The notes under the pieces are model-generated. The model had not been told where the DNA came from and did not search any database. It saw only the letters and a list, made by a program, of their open reading frames with translations. Both the position numbers and the translations under genes were made by a program. 64,000 bases of DNA, from the NCBI GenBank assembly GCA_041653015.1, contig JBAZGG010000002.1, positions 1 to 64,000 on the forward strand. The letters run 5' to 3'. Source of the DNA: JBAZGG01 sp041653015. GTDB taxonomy: Bacteria; Bacillota_I; Bacilli_A; RFN20; CAG-826. Below, in pieces: positions 53,850 through 63,038 of this stretch. Each line of letters starts with the position of its first letter. Position 1 is the stretch's first letter.

Positions 53850-53878
53850 TTGACTTATCTTCACTAATCAAATATATT
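53850..53878 (+). promoter_or_regulatory. Promoter of rpsD
   Basis: -35 TTGACT (53850-53855), 17 bases, -10 TATATT (53873-53878). Confidence 0.7.
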
Positions 53879-53884
53879 ATGACT

Positions 53885-54028
53885 TGCATGTAATGCAGCA
53901 TGTAAATACGTTCTGTCCGATGAATGGCACAATTAAAAGTAACCTAAGCTATGCGGTGAAAAGCTACTCATCCGAGAATTGGAATTTACGCCTTATTGCT
54001 TTATTTGCAAAGTGAAAGGAGAAAAATC
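53885..54028 (+). promoter_or_regulatory. rpsD leader, probable S4-responsive element
   Basis: About 140 bases of transcribed leader rich in short complementary segments (GCATG/CATGC near 53886-53911; GGATGAGT-type pairing across 53918-53973) before a GAAAGGAG site. Firmicute rpsD genes usually carry an S4-binding leader here. Assigned by position; I did not fold it fully. Confidence 0.5.
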
Positions 54029-54634
54029 ATGAGATACACAGGATCAGACTGGAAACGTTCACGTCGCCTTGGCTTTTCAACACTTGAAACCGGAAAAGAA
54101 CTCGCTAAACGTCCTTATGGACCAGGCCAACACGGAAATTCACGAAAGAAAAAACCTTCAGAATTTGGCAAACAATTGATTGAGAAACAGAAACTTCGTC
54201 AAATGTATGGCATAAGTGAGCGCCAATTCCGACGCTTGTTCATCCTCGCATCGAATTCAAAGGAAATTACCGGTATGGCATTTCTAAAAATTCTCGAGTC
54301 ACGCTTAGACAATTTAGTCTATCGTATGGGATTCGCTAGAACGAGAAAAGGTGCACGACAATTGGTCAATCATGGTCACATTACGATTAATGGCAAAAAA
54401 GTTGATATTCCATCATTTCTTTGCTCGGTCGGTGACAAGGTTGCACTCAAGGAATCTGACAAGAGTCTAAAGGTAGTCAAGGAATCACTTGAATCAAAGC
54501 CTTCAAATATCGCCTACGTAAAAGTAGATAGCGAAAAATTGATTGGCGAATTTGTAAGATTTCCTGATAGGAAAGAACTTCCTCAGGATGTCAGCGAAGC
54601 TCAAGTTATCGAATACTACAACCGCTTGCTCTAA
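54029..54634 (+). CDS. rpsD: 30S ribosomal protein S4
   Basis: 201 residues. MRYTGSDWKRSRRLG opening, the GPGQHGNSRKKKPSEFG loop, and the S4 RNA-binding domain (ESRLDNLVYRMGFARTRKGARQLVNHGHITING). The zinc-Cys version is not used. The ATG at 54029 follows GAAAGGAG; an in-frame upstream start at 53996 lies in the leader. Confidence 0.97.
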   Translation: MRYTGSDWKRSRRLGFSTLETGKELAKRPYGPGQHGNSRKKKPSEFGKQLIEKQKLRQMYGISERQFRRLFILASNSKEITGMAFLKILESRLDNLVYRMGFARTRKGARQLVNHGHITINGKKVDIPSFLCSVGDKVALKESDKSLKVVKESLESKPSNIAYVKVDSEKLIGEFVRFPDRKELPQDVSEAQVIEYYNRLL

Positions 54635-54696
54635 TCGCAAGAAAAAGACTGCGATGAGCTGTCAAACAGAAATATACAGTTCGCAAAAGTCATTTA

Positions 54697-54733
54697 AACC
54701 CCAAATCAGCTCGATGCTGAATTGGGGTTTTAT
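54697..54733 (+). terminator. Terminator of rpsD
   Basis: Long stem AACCCCAA..TCAGC/GCTGA..TTGGGGTT with TTTT; it probably serves the convergent DUF1919 gene too. Confidence 0.9.
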
Positions 54734-54841
54734 ATTGCGATGAGTATGTCGATCAAAAGTTTGTTTTAAGAGGATATAAAAAGATGCTGGCAATATCACA
54801 GAAAAAATGTACATCATGGCAATCACGAAAAAGAGGAATAA

Positions 54842-55486
54842 TTATTCTTTTAAAAACGTTGCCCAATCAAATGAATCGAAATTTCTTTTTGTAGATAATC
54901 CGGCAAAACCCGCAATTGATCTGGTTGTGGTTTGGGTTTCTTTTTTTAGGAAGTCATTGAAGACGCAATCCTCAGTTAAAACCGCACCATTATTAATTCC
55001 GTAAAATAACACTTTTTTATACGGAATTTTCTCGAATAAATCCACTACTTTTTGATCTATTATCTGTTGAACTGCCATCACGCGAATATATTCAAAGTTT
55101 ATACGATTTTTTCTTCTGTTCCAATTTTCCTTAACGATTTCAAAATCTTTATCATGAGGAAAGTTCATAACAACATCAGGTAATCCCTCTACTTTTATGA
55201 TTCCATGAGGATATGTCGAGTCTGGAATGATGAATTCATCAAAATCGGCACTGATGTATTTTTCAAGATTCGCAGCAAAATAATAGAAATCGTTATTGCG
55301 GAAATTCAGGTTGATCGTTGGAGTAAGAAACTGTTTTTTTAAATCGTGATATATGATTCCGCTCAAACAGCTTGATGCGATAATCGAAAAATCTTTGCTC
55401 ATAAGCGAATCGGCAACCGGCTTGCATTTTTTTATTCGCTTTTCTTGATTTATTCTTTTAATTTTTTCTTTTAATTTCTCTAGCAT
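54842..55486 (-). CDS. DUF1919 family protein
   Basis: 214 residues. FSIIASSCLSGIIYHDLKKQ and the following TPTINLNF, FAANLEKYI and PHGII segments resemble DUF1919, a family often found in polysaccharide or capsule loci, with unknown reaction. I chose the ATG at 55486; TATATT at 55498-55493 ends exactly six bases before it, with no Shine-Dalgarno. No sugar genes are next to it, so its role here is open. Confidence 0.75.
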   Translation of the reverse strand: MLEKLKEKIKRINQEKRIKKCKPVADSLMSKDFSIIASSCLSGIIYHDLKKQFLTPTINLNFRNNDFYYFAANLEKYISADFDEFIIPDSTYPHGIIKVEGLPDVVMNFPHDKDFEIVKENWNRRKNRINFEYIRVMAVQQIIDQKVVDLFEKIPYKKVLFYGINNGAVLTEDCVFNDFLKKETQTTTRSIAGFAGLSTKRNFDSFDWATFLKE

Positions 55487-55532
55487 GGTATCAATATAAC
55501 ATGTTTGGAAATTTAATAAAATAATTAAACCG

Positions 55533-55574
55533 GTTCTATGGAAGTGAGAAAGTCTGCATTTCTTCACCTAGAAC
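55533..55574. repeat. Nested inverted repeat between tyrS and DUF1919
   Basis: GTTCTA (55533-55538) pairs with TAGAAC (55569-55574), and inside it GTGAGAAA pairs with TTTCTTCAC with a one-base bulge. No strong T run follows on the minus strand, so a plain terminator is doubtful. Confidence 0.6.
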
Positions 55575-55659
55575 AAAATTCGATTTATTCTTCTAAAAAC
55601 TTTTACGAACCGTTTACTTTTGCTCGGCTATTTCACGCGGTTGTAATTTTTAGTTTTTT

Positions 55660-56913
55660 CTATTTCAGTTCCACTAAGTAATAATTCTTTTTACCGCGGC
55701 GTATGATGACATATTCGCTAAACATCGTGTCTTTTTTGCTCACGATTTTAGATAGATCAAGACACTTCTCCCCATTGATAGAAATGGAACCATTACCGAT
55801 GAATTCTTTCGCTTCTCTTTTTGATGATGCCGCTTTGATTGACACCAACAACTCGTCAAGAGCAACGTCGGCATGTGCCCTAATTTTTAATGAGCCAAGT
55901 AGCTCTTCAATATTATCTTTTGATAGTTGTTTGACATCTCCAGAAAATAATACTTCAGACATCATTTTTGCTTCCTGAGCTTTTTGTTTGCCGTGCACGA
56001 GGGTGACTAATTCCATAGCGAGAGTTTTTTGGGCGATTCTCGCACCGAGGTTTTCTTGATGTTCTTTGCTCAATGAAGAAATTCTCTCGCTATCGAGGAA
56101 AGAAAATATTTTTAAATATTTAATAGCGTCTTCGTCTCCGACATTAATAGAATATTGATACAGTTTATAAGGCGATGTCAATTTTGAATCAAGATACAAA
56201 GCGCCACCTTCTGATTTTCCAAATTTCTTACCATTGCTATCCAAAATCAAATGAGTGGTCATGGCTCCCACTTCCGTCTCATTTCCTTCAATCTTTCTTA
56301 TTAGTTCAAGCCCACTAGTTAAATTGCCCCATTGATCACTTCCGCCAATTTGAATATTGCATCCAAAGTTCTTATGCAGAGTATAGAAATCGATCGCTTG
56401 CATGATCGTATAAGAAAATTCGGTATAGCTAATACCGCTTTCTAATCGAGAAGCGATAATCTCTTTATTCAAAAGGTAATTAACCGGAAAATATTTACCA
56501 AAATCGCGAAGATAATCGAGCATGTTCATCGAACTAAACCAATCATAGTTATTGATGAGAATTCCTTTTTGTGGATCTTCTAAATCTAAAAACCGCGATA
56601 GTTGTTTACGAATCGCTTGCGTATTTGTCTCAATAGCTTTTTTATCGAGAAGATTTCTCTCCTTAGATTTTCCACTCGGATCGCCGATCATACCGGTTGC
56701 ACCACCGACGACAGCGACAATTCGATGACCAGCTTTTTGAAAGCGCATTAGAATGGTGATTGGAACTAAATTGCCGATGTGCATCGAAGCGGCACTAGGA
56801 TCAAAGCCACAATATATGGTCTGTTTCTTTGAAAGCAACTTTGACACCTCATCCTCACTAGAAAAATCTTTGATTAGACCACGATATTTTAAATCGATTA
56901 GAATGTTTTCCAT
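55660..56913 (-). CDS. tyrS: Tyrosyl-tRNA synthetase
   Basis: 417 residues, class I. HIGH-type motif in DPSAASMHIGNLVPI near 45, the Tyr/ATP site QIGGSDQWGN near 190, KMSKS-type KFGKSEGG near 230 and an S4-like C-terminal domain (about 350-417). Ribosome site AAGGAG within the end of the regulator gene; GTG at 56919 overlapping that gene's stop is rejected. Unlike ileS, pheS and thrS there is no T-box: it is read from the regulator's promoter. Confidence 0.97.
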   Translation of the reverse strand: MENILIDLKYRGLIKDFSSEDEVSKLLSKKQTIYCGFDPSAASMHIGNLVPITILMRFQKAGHRIVAVVGGATGMIGDPSGKSKERNLLDKKAIETNTQAIRKQLSRFLDLEDPQKGILINNYDWFSSMNMLDYLRDFGKYFPVNYLLNKEIIASRLESGISYTEFSYTIMQAIDFYTLHKNFGCNIQIGGSDQWGNLTSGLELIRKIEGNETEVGAMTTHLILDSNGKKFGKSEGGALYLDSKLTSPYKLYQYSINVGDEDAIKYLKIFSFLDSERISSLSKEHQENLGARIAQKTLAMELVTLVHGKQKAQEAKMMSEVLFSGDVKQLSKDNIEELLGSLKIRAHADVALDELLVSIKAASSKREAKEFIGNGSISINGEKCLDLSKIVSKKDTMFSEYVIIRRGKKNYYLVELK

Positions 56914-56915
56914 AT

Positions 56916-57917
56916 TCACTCCTTTGTTGAATTTCTTTTAATATATTTAGATTCAAATCGATAAGTCTTCTCTAGAAGTTCATGATTTGACAAATCGATC
57001 AGCATATACATGGCTCTTTTCCCGACTTCTTGCATGTCGAGTGACAAGCTTGAAATGGTCGGTCGAATAATGGTGGCATATTTCGTTCCTATGACGGACA
57101 GAACTTCAACATCGTTAGGAACGCTTAATCCTGAATCGGTTGCGGCGTTTGCGATAGCGGCGGCAATAGAATCTCTCGCAGCGATAAAATAGCCAGATTT
57201 AGTCTTTTTGAAAAACTCTAGGAAATCACTGTATGTTCTCGTATATGAATCATCGACATTAAAAATGCGATACGGCTTATTAAGAGAATCGTGCAAGCTG
57301 ATAAAAGACTTTTCAATTCTTGTAAATAATCTCCCTGCGTTATGAACGTGTAAAAAGAAGGCTAATTTATCTCCACTATTGGAATAATAATTGGTCAATA
57401 TCTTCTTCAGAGTGTTCTCGTATGAAAAATTGATACAACCGACTCGATCACCTGTAATTTTATTGTTTATAACAATAGTAGGAACTGAATAAGAATTGAT
57501 TTTTTCAATATCATCTATATCGAGTTCATCATCAAAAATGATTGCCCCATCGACATGGGACGTGATAACTTTTTCAACCATACTAATCGCGTCATCATGG
57601 CTATGAGATGTCACGAATAGTGTGAGAACAAATCCTTTTTCTTTTGCAACGTCAGTAATCCCATTCAACATATTCGAAATATAGACATAATTTGCCGAAG
57701 GAATGACAACGCCAATATTGGTTGTTCTATTTGTGGCCAGCGCTTGAGCGAGACCAGACGGCTTATATCCGAGTTTTTTGATGGTTTCCTCGACTTTTTT
57801 TCTCGTCGATTCCGTTACGTTTCCTTGCTTGTTTATAACGCGAGAGACGGTGGCCAAAGATACTCCGCTCGCCTTTGCAACTTCATAAATCGTCACTCTC
57901 TCTTTTAAATTATTCAT
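56916..57917 (-). CDS. LacI-family regulator, CcpA-like
   Basis: 333 residues. N-terminal helix-turn-helix VTIYEVAKASGVSLATVSRVIN and hinge helix (GLAQALATNRTTNIGVVIP), then the periplasmic-binding-like effector domain. The N-terminal part resembles CcpA, and ccpA lies near tyrS in Bacillus, but the effector domain is more divergent, so CcpA identity is not certain. Two 14-bp palindromes resembling catabolite-response elements lie on its own promoter, indicating autoregulation. The start ATG at 57917 follows GGGGTG. Confidence 0.85.
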   Translation of the reverse strand: MNNLKERVTIYEVAKASGVSLATVSRVINKQGNVTESTRKKVEETIKKLGYKPSGLAQALATNRTTNIGVVIPSANYVYISNMLNGITDVAKEKGFVLTLFVTSHSHDDAISMVEKVITSHVDGAIIFDDELDIDDIEKINSYSVPTIVINNKITGDRVGCINFSYENTLKKILTNYYSNSGDKLAFFLHVHNAGRLFTRIEKSFISLHDSLNKPYRIFNVDDSYTRTYSDFLEFFKKTKSGYFIAARDSIAAAIANAATDSGLSVPNDVEVLSVIGTKYATIIRPTISSLSLDMQEVGKRAMYMLIDLSNHELLEKTYRFESKYIKRNSTKE

Positions 57918-57946
57918 AGAATAAACACCCCAATCCAACTTTTTTC

Positions 57947-57975
57947 ATTATAAATGAAAATATTTTCATAATCAA
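57947..57975 (-). promoter_or_regulatory. Promoter of the regulator-tyrS operon
   Basis: -35 TTGATT (57975-57970), 17 bases, -10 TATAAT (57952-57947). The spacer contains the first palindromic operator. Confidence 0.8.
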
Positions 57976-57989
57976 TGAAAGCATTTTCA
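57955..57989. promoter_or_regulatory. Two LacI-type operators 21 bp apart
   Basis: TGAAAATATTTTCA (57955-57968, perfect palindrome) and TGAAAGCATTTTCA (57976-57989, one step from a consensus cre). Start-to-start distance is 21 bp, two helical turns. One lies between -10 and -35, the other upstream of -35. Confidence 0.75.
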
Positions 57990-57999
57990 TAATCGATTA

Positions 58000-59103
58000 T
58001 CAATAGATGGGATAAGGGACTCGTTTTAATCTATTCGAATGAACATCTCGACGACCTTCTTTAGCTTCGGGATTGCCATTCAACATCACTAGATCACCTG
58101 TATAGCCAACAGTCATGTTGTTTATAAATGCCGTGCCGACACCATATAGATCAACAGGGACGCCAAGTCTCACCCATTGGTTAATCTTCTCGGCCGTAAA
58201 TGAACTAGACACAACAATTTTAACATAATTAAAACCATCGTCATCGAGAGCTTTACGGAGAGCAAAAATCAACTCTTTACAAACGCCATGTGGATCAAAC
58301 CCGCTGGTATCTTTATCATCGAAATAGTGATCGACGAGCGCTTTTGATGTATCGACGCGAACAGCGTGAAGAACTGGTCCTAGATGGCGAGCTAAAAGCA
58401 AAGAATCAGTGATCACATCATTGTTGTAATCGATGAGAGCAGTAACTTTTTCATCTGGAAAGGTTTGATGATAGACGTCGGATGCTTTGCAGATATCGCC
58501 GCCACATACTTGTATGAGAGCGTGTGGCATCGTACCCATTCCTTTGCCACCCCACCAAAATCCTTGAGCATCAGTAGATACTCTTTTTACTCCAGCGATA
58601 TACGTGGCGTATCCGTCACCGATTTGTGTCAGATAGTCATCTTGTCGATCAGCCATTGAGAATATCGGTTTTCCATTTAACACTTTAACAACCCAATACA
58701 CATTAGTAGCCACGCTCGACCTCCTGGACAAAATACCATCGATCATGCTCTCGAGAAAGCCGAATGTTTCATATATGCCAGTTATTTTTAATACTGGTTC
58801 ATTAGCAGTGATGATGTCGCCATCGTTCAGAGCATCAATCTCAAGTTTTTCAGGATGATCAGCAAAGGCGTGGACAAGGGCGATCGATTCATCAATTCCA
58901 CAAGCCATCGCATCATCTGTTCTTTGAAAAAACTGCATAGTGACAGTCTGATAAGGACATTTTTTTTGAACAATCTCTCTCGTTTTTAAAAAATAATTGG
59001 CGGAATAAAAGCCTGTTCGTAATTTGTTATCAAAACGAAAGGTTTTATTGGTTAAACGAGATATCTTCCCCTGCTCTTTAAGCGCTATTTCCAATTCTTC
59101 CAT
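58000..59103 (-). CDS. pncB: Nicotinate phosphoribosyltransferase
   Basis: 367 residues of the shorter NAPRTase form. It makes nicotinate mononucleotide from nicotinic acid and PRPP, the salvage entry to NAD. Marks: SANYFLKTREIV, GFLESMIDGILSRRSSVATN, MADRQDDYLTQ, GTMPHALIQ and VRVDTSKALVDHYF. The ATG at 59103 overlaps the upstream stop (TGATG) and follows AAGGAG. Last gene of the coaX-pepV-trmB-M42-pncB operon. Confidence 0.92.
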   Translation of the reverse strand: MEELEIALKEQGKISRLTNKTFRFDNKLRTGFYSANYFLKTREIVQKKCPYQTVTMQFFQRTDDAMACGIDESIALVHAFADHPEKLEIDALNDGDIITANEPVLKITGIYETFGFLESMIDGILSRRSSVATNVYWVVKVLNGKPIFSMADRQDDYLTQIGDGYATYIAGVKRVSTDAQGFWWGGKGMGTMPHALIQVCGGDICKASDVYHQTFPDEKVTALIDYNNDVITDSLLLARHLGPVLHAVRVDTSKALVDHYFDDKDTSGFDPHGVCKELIFALRKALDDDGFNYVKIVVSSSFTAEKINQWVRLGVPVDLYGVGTAFINNMTVGYTGDLVMLNGNPEAKEGRRDVHSNRLKRVPYPIY

Positions 59104-60185
59104 CACTCTCTCTCCTTTTTAAATTTATCGATCTGTTCTTTATTGAGATGATCGAGCATATAGACTAGCGAACGCTTTGCTGCTAAATAATCCTCAACAT
59201 CTATTATAGAACTTGGGCTATGAATGCCGCGAGCACATATGCAATGCGTGATGGTTAAAACTCCATCGTGATTCTTATGAATCTCACCAGCATCCGTTGA
59301 TCCAGGAGAATCAAAGTATTGATATTTCGAATTCGTTTGTTTACAAGCGTCAATTTGAAAGGCTAATAGCTCAGGAAAGGCGATCATCGATTTATCAAAA
59401 TAGCGGATGAGCACTCCTTCACCCAGCTTGCCCCAATCATCTGTTGTTCCATTTGAATCGCGCGCCGGAGAACAATCTAAAACGATGGCGAGATCAGGTC
59501 CGATGGAGTTTGAAGCTGTCACAGCGCCTCTTAATCCAACTTCTTCTTGAACAGTACCACCGAGATATAGATCGAATGGGTATTCTTTATTGCGTATTTC
59601 TTGCAGTACATCGACGATCAAGGCTATGCCGTAGCGATCATCAAAAGCTTTGCTGAGCAATCTTTTCCCATTGTTAAGCACTTCGAATCCACCATCTAGG
59701 ACGATCATTGCCCCTGGATAAACACCGGCTCTAAGAGCTTCTTTATCAGACGTAAAACCGAAATCGAAGCATAAATCTTCAATGTTAATATTTTTGCTTT
59801 TATCGTCGAGAAGATGCGGAGGAATTGCCGAAATTGTGCCATGGATGTATTTCCCGCGCTTCGTTTTCATACTGACGCGATGCGCTTGAAGAGAATACTG
59901 TGATATTCCACCGATTGGGGTGCACGTCAAAAGACCGGTTGAATTGATTTTAATCACGAGGAATCCAACTTCATCCATATGCCCACAAATCATGATTTTT
60001 GAAGCATTGACAATCTTTGATTTTTTTATAGCAAAAACTGACCCTAGATTGTCGGTCATAATTTCAAGATTTTGTTTGTTAAAACAAGTGATCAGATATT
60101 TAGCCACTTCGTTCTCTTGACCTGAAATCGCATGTAATTGCGTTAAATTCTCAAGCGATTTAATCTGCTTTTTTCCTAATAGCAT
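59103..60185 (-). CDS. Second M42-family aminopeptidase
   Basis: 360 residues. Metal ligands in ICGHMDEVGF, AFDDRYGI, VQEEVGLRGA, VLDCSPA and RGIHSPSSII. About the same length as the M42 gene at 25421 but clearly diverged in the N-terminal half. Cytoplasmic peptide trimming. It starts four bases after trmB ends. Confidence 0.93.
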   Translation of the reverse strand: MLLGKKQIKSLENLTQLHAISGQENEVAKYLITCFNKQNLEIMTDNLGSVFAIKKSKIVNASKIMICGHMDEVGFLVIKINSTGLLTCTPIGGISQYSLQAHRVSMKTKRGKYIHGTISAIPPHLLDDKSKNINIEDLCFDFGFTSDKEALRAGVYPGAMIVLDGGFEVLNNGKRLLSKAFDDRYGIALIVDVLQEIRNKEYPFDLYLGGTVQEEVGLRGAVTASNSIGPDLAIVLDCSPARDSNGTTDDWGKLGEGVLIRYFDKSMIAFPELLAFQIDACKQTNSKYQYFDSPGSTDAGEIHKNHDGVLTITHCICARGIHSPSSIIDVEDYLAAKRSLVYMLDHLNKEQIDKFKKERE

Positions 60186-60188
60186 ATC

Positions 60189-60809
60189 CTATTCCTTTCT
60201 TGCCACGATACGGTAGATTATCTGGCCGTTTTTCCGAAATTGTTTTTCATATTCGCTCATGGCGTCAAATTCATCATCACCAGCATAATTGTCATTCGTT
60301 GAAACCAATTGAAATGGTGATTCTTTTATTGCGAGAAGACTGAATTCATACAAATCCTTTTTATCAGTCTTGACAAAGAGGCATCCTTTCGAATGAAGCA
60401 TACGAGCATATTGTATCAAATTATCAGAATAAGTGAGACGTCTTTTCGTGTGCCTTCGCTTGGGCCAAGGATCAGAAAAATTGAGAAAAATTGAATTAAA
60501 AGAGGCATCGGGAATGACATCAAAAGTTTGAGCTATGTCACCGACATATAAGCGAATGTTCGTCAGACCTGAATCGACAATTTTTTTCGCTGCAATACCT
60601 GACACAGTCATGTTTTTTTCGATGCCGAGGAATTTCAAATCAGGGAACTTGGTCGCTAAAGAAATGATGAAATCTCCTTTTCCGAAACCTATTTCGAGAT
60701 GAACATTGCCACTATCAAAAAAACCATTAGAAAAATCTAATTGAGAAAAAACCAGATCAGAATGTTGATCGATGTATGGCTTGGCCCACGCTTTATACTT
60801 CACTCGCAT
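60189..60809 (-). CDS. trmB: tRNA (guanine-N7)-methyltransferase
   Basis: 206 residues. SAM-binding LEIGFGKGDFIISLA, EKNMTVSG, FLNFSDPWPKRRHTKRRL (catalytic Asp) and FVKTDKKDLYE. Makes m7G46 in tRNA. Start overlaps the pepV-like gene by 17 bases. Confidence 0.96.
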   Translation of the reverse strand: MRVKYKAWAKPYIDQHSDLVFSQLDFSNGFFDSGNVHLEIGFGKGDFIISLATKFPDLKFLGIEKNMTVSGIAAKKIVDSGLTNIRLYVGDIAQTFDVIPDASFNSIFLNFSDPWPKRRHTKRRLTYSDNLIQYARMLHSKGCLFVKTDKKDLYEFSLLAIKESPFQLVSTNDNYAGDDEFDAMSEYEKQFRKNGQIIYRIVARKE

Positions 60810-62160
60810 CTTTAAGAGTCCCTAATCGATATATGGCATCAGCGTATATCGCAATGCACTTATAAAAGTTTTTAATATTCATGTATTCATCAGGTTCGTG
60901 CATATGAGTATTCTCATTTGGAAACGTTGGGCCAAAAGCCACAGTGTTTTTGGCTTCTTTTGCATAAGTGCCACCGCCGAGAGAAATCGGCTTTGCTCTT
61001 CTGTCCTTGACATAGTCAATATACGTATTCAGCAACGTGGTGACCAAAAATGACTTTCGATCGAAGAGCAGCACATCACTTTTAGATAGCAATTTCGTCT
61101 TCGTTTTGAGCGTGGAATCATATTTTTGAATCGTGAGAGATGCATCAATTTTTTCAGGGTAACGAAAGTTAGTGACATATTCAATAATCCCATCTCGATA
61201 TTTAAGAATTCCAATATTGAAAGTCGTGTCGCCCAGATCAGATGAGGTAGCAAAACATCCAAATTTTCGACCAGATGAGTCCTGAATCTTGTCCACGAAA
61301 GATTTTAAGTCCGATATTTGGAAAAAATCAGCGATGGCATTCAAAGAGATAATCGCCGCATTTTTCCCAAGTTCTGGAACAGAACCATGGGCAGATTTTC
61401 CTAAAAAACGTATCATCTGACCTGTTCTCATAAATTCAATCTTGCGATCATCAAGAAAACTAATGAATTCCTGCGGAATCTCGTCAAATACGACATCGGC
61501 CCTATCGATCACCGCATTAGTAACCACTCCAGCATCAATCGATTTGATATTTGGCAAAAGTATCGAAAAAGTCGATTTAAAATTCGCGATGCCTTTTTCA
61601 CCATATACGACGGGAAAATCGGCATCAGGAGTCATTCCATATGTAGGGATTTCACCATGATAGACATCGAAATAATAATCTAAGCACGAAGATCCTCTTT
61701 CTTCATCGCCTCCGACCACGAATTTAACTCGAAAATCTCTGATTAAACCATTATCTTTTAGAAGTTTGATAGCGAAAAATGAAGCGAGCATAGGACCTTT
61801 GTCATCGCTTGTCCCCCGACCATAAATCTTTCCATCTTTTATAAAGGGAATAAACGGGTCGTTTGACCAGATGCCTGTGGGTGGAACGACATCAGCATGA
61901 GAATATACAGAGATTAAGCGTTTGCCTTGACCGAAAGATAGTTCAACGGCACGCCCATCTATATTCTTTCTTTCAAAACCAAAAACATCGCCGAGATGAT
62001 CGACCGCCTTGAGCATTTTGGCTACACCTCGACCGTATGGCTCATCGCCAGAGATCGTTTTTTCATCATAAACGGAATCGATCATGATAAATTCCATTAA
62101 GGTGCCCAAAGCAAAATCGTAATATTTAGCCGCTAGTTTTTCAAAATTAATTCTAGGCAT
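60793..62160 (-). CDS. pepV: M20-family dipeptidase, PepV-like
   Basis: 455 residues. Zinc ligands in YSHADVVPPTG, GRGTSDDKGPMLA and VVGGDEERGSSC, with the late THMHEPDEYM. Residue length and the lid-domain insertion fit PepV/Sapep dipeptidases, which cleave unfolded dipeptides or beta-Ala dipeptides. Overlaps the coaX stop by 8 bases and has a GAGG site. Confidence 0.9.
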   Translation of the reverse strand: MPRINFEKLAAKYYDFALGTLMEFIMIDSVYDEKTISGDEPYGRGVAKMLKAVDHLGDVFGFERKNIDGRAVELSFGQGKRLISVYSHADVVPPTGIWSNDPFIPFIKDGKIYGRGTSDDKGPMLASFFAIKLLKDNGLIRDFRVKFVVGGDEERGSSCLDYYFDVYHGEIPTYGMTPDADFPVVYGEKGIANFKSTFSILLPNIKSIDAGVVTNAVIDRADVVFDEIPQEFISFLDDRKIEFMRTGQMIRFLGKSAHGSVPELGKNAAIISLNAIADFFQISDLKSFVDKIQDSSGRKFGCFATSSDLGDTTFNIGILKYRDGIIEYVTNFRYPEKIDASLTIQKYDSTLKTKTKLLSKSDVLLFDRKSFLVTTLLNTYIDYVKDRRAKPISLGGGTYAKEAKNTVAFGPTFPNENTHMHEPDEYMNIKNFYKCIAIYADAIYRLGTLKDASEV

Positions 62161-62926
62161 GTGTTTTTACCTCGCTTTTCTTATAGATGATCGCTAGACC
62201 ATCAATCGACAAATTTTCATCATAGATATAATCGCAAAAAATACTGCGAAAATGTTGTGCGTTGCCGCCCGTTAGAACTACTTTAGCATCATAGCCTAAC
62301 TCTTTAATAAAATCAGAGATCAAGCCTCTAACCAAATGGTTTGTGCCATAGAATATTCCCGAACTGACACTCTCTTTTGTGCTCTTGCCGATCACACTGC
62401 CAATTTTTTCCAATGAAACCGATGGTATCAATGATGTGCTCGATGATAAAGAGCGAAGTGATAATCCAACACCAATCGTTATTACGCCACCGATAAAAAT
62501 TCCATTTCTGTCAACCGCAAAAATTTTGTTGGCCGTCCCTAAATCCACAATGAAAATTGGATAGCCATATTTTGTTACTGCTCCAACGGCATCGGCCACG
62601 AGATCGCTGCCCAATTCTTTTGGTTGATCAATCTTTATCGTCAATCCAGTTTTAATACCGCTTTGGAGCAATAAAACATTGATACCTGTGCATTTAGTAA
62701 CCATCGCTGAGATCGTCTTTGTCAAAGAGGGAACAACGCTCGAAAGAATACAATCAGAAATGTGACCAACCAAAACATTTTCTTTTAGAAAAATTTTGAA
62801 GTTGAGCGCATATTCATCAATTGTTTTATTCAAATCAGTAGCGATTGTGTGCGTGCATTTAAGCTTGTCATTATCATAAACACCAAATTTTATCATGGTG
62901 TTTCCCATATCGATACAAAGCAGCAT
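62153..62926 (-). CDS. coaX: Type III pantothenate kinase
   Basis: 257 residues of the ASKHA fold. CIDMGNTMIKFGVY is the phosphate-1 motif, IFIVDLGTANKIFAVD phosphate-2, and GGVITIGVGLSLRSL follows. The PKELGSDLVADAV segment has Leu where most members have Arg (GxDR). First step of CoA synthesis; the last step enzyme CoaE is fused to MutM elsewhere in the window. Start 62926 follows GGAGG. First gene of its operon. Confidence 0.92.
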   Translation of the reverse strand: MLLCIDMGNTMIKFGVYDNDKLKCTHTIATDLNKTIDEYALNFKIFLKENVLVGHISDCILSSVVPSLTKTISAMVTKCTGINVLLLQSGIKTGLTIKIDQPKELGSDLVADAVGAVTKYGYPIFIVDLGTANKIFAVDRNGIFIGGVITIGVGLSLRSLSSSTSLIPSVSLEKIGSVIGKSTKESVSSGIFYGTNHLVRGLISDFIKELGYDAKVVLTGGNAQHFRSIFCDYIYDENLSIDGLAIIYKKSEVKTHA

Positions 62927-62971
62927 AGAACATCCTCCGCTTCCACCTTCAAAAAAGTGTGGTGCGCCTAT

Positions 62972-62977
62972 ATTATA
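62972..62977 (-). promoter_or_regulatory. Candidate -10 of the coaX operon
   Basis: TATAAT at 62977-62972 in GCGTGTATAATATAG; -35 is unclear. Leader of about 40 bases. Confidence 0.5.
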
Positions 62978-63003
62978 CACGCTTCGCGTATTGCGCGCAC
63001 ATC

Positions 63004-63032
63004 TTGTTAATTAAACAAAATAAACATAGAAT
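63004..63032 (+). promoter_or_regulatory. Promoter of lipoprotein gene 63039
   Basis: -35 TTGTTA (63004-63009), 17 bases, -10 TAGAAT (63027-63032). The start codon follows after six bases. Confidence 0.7.
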
Positions 63033-63038
63033 AAAGGC

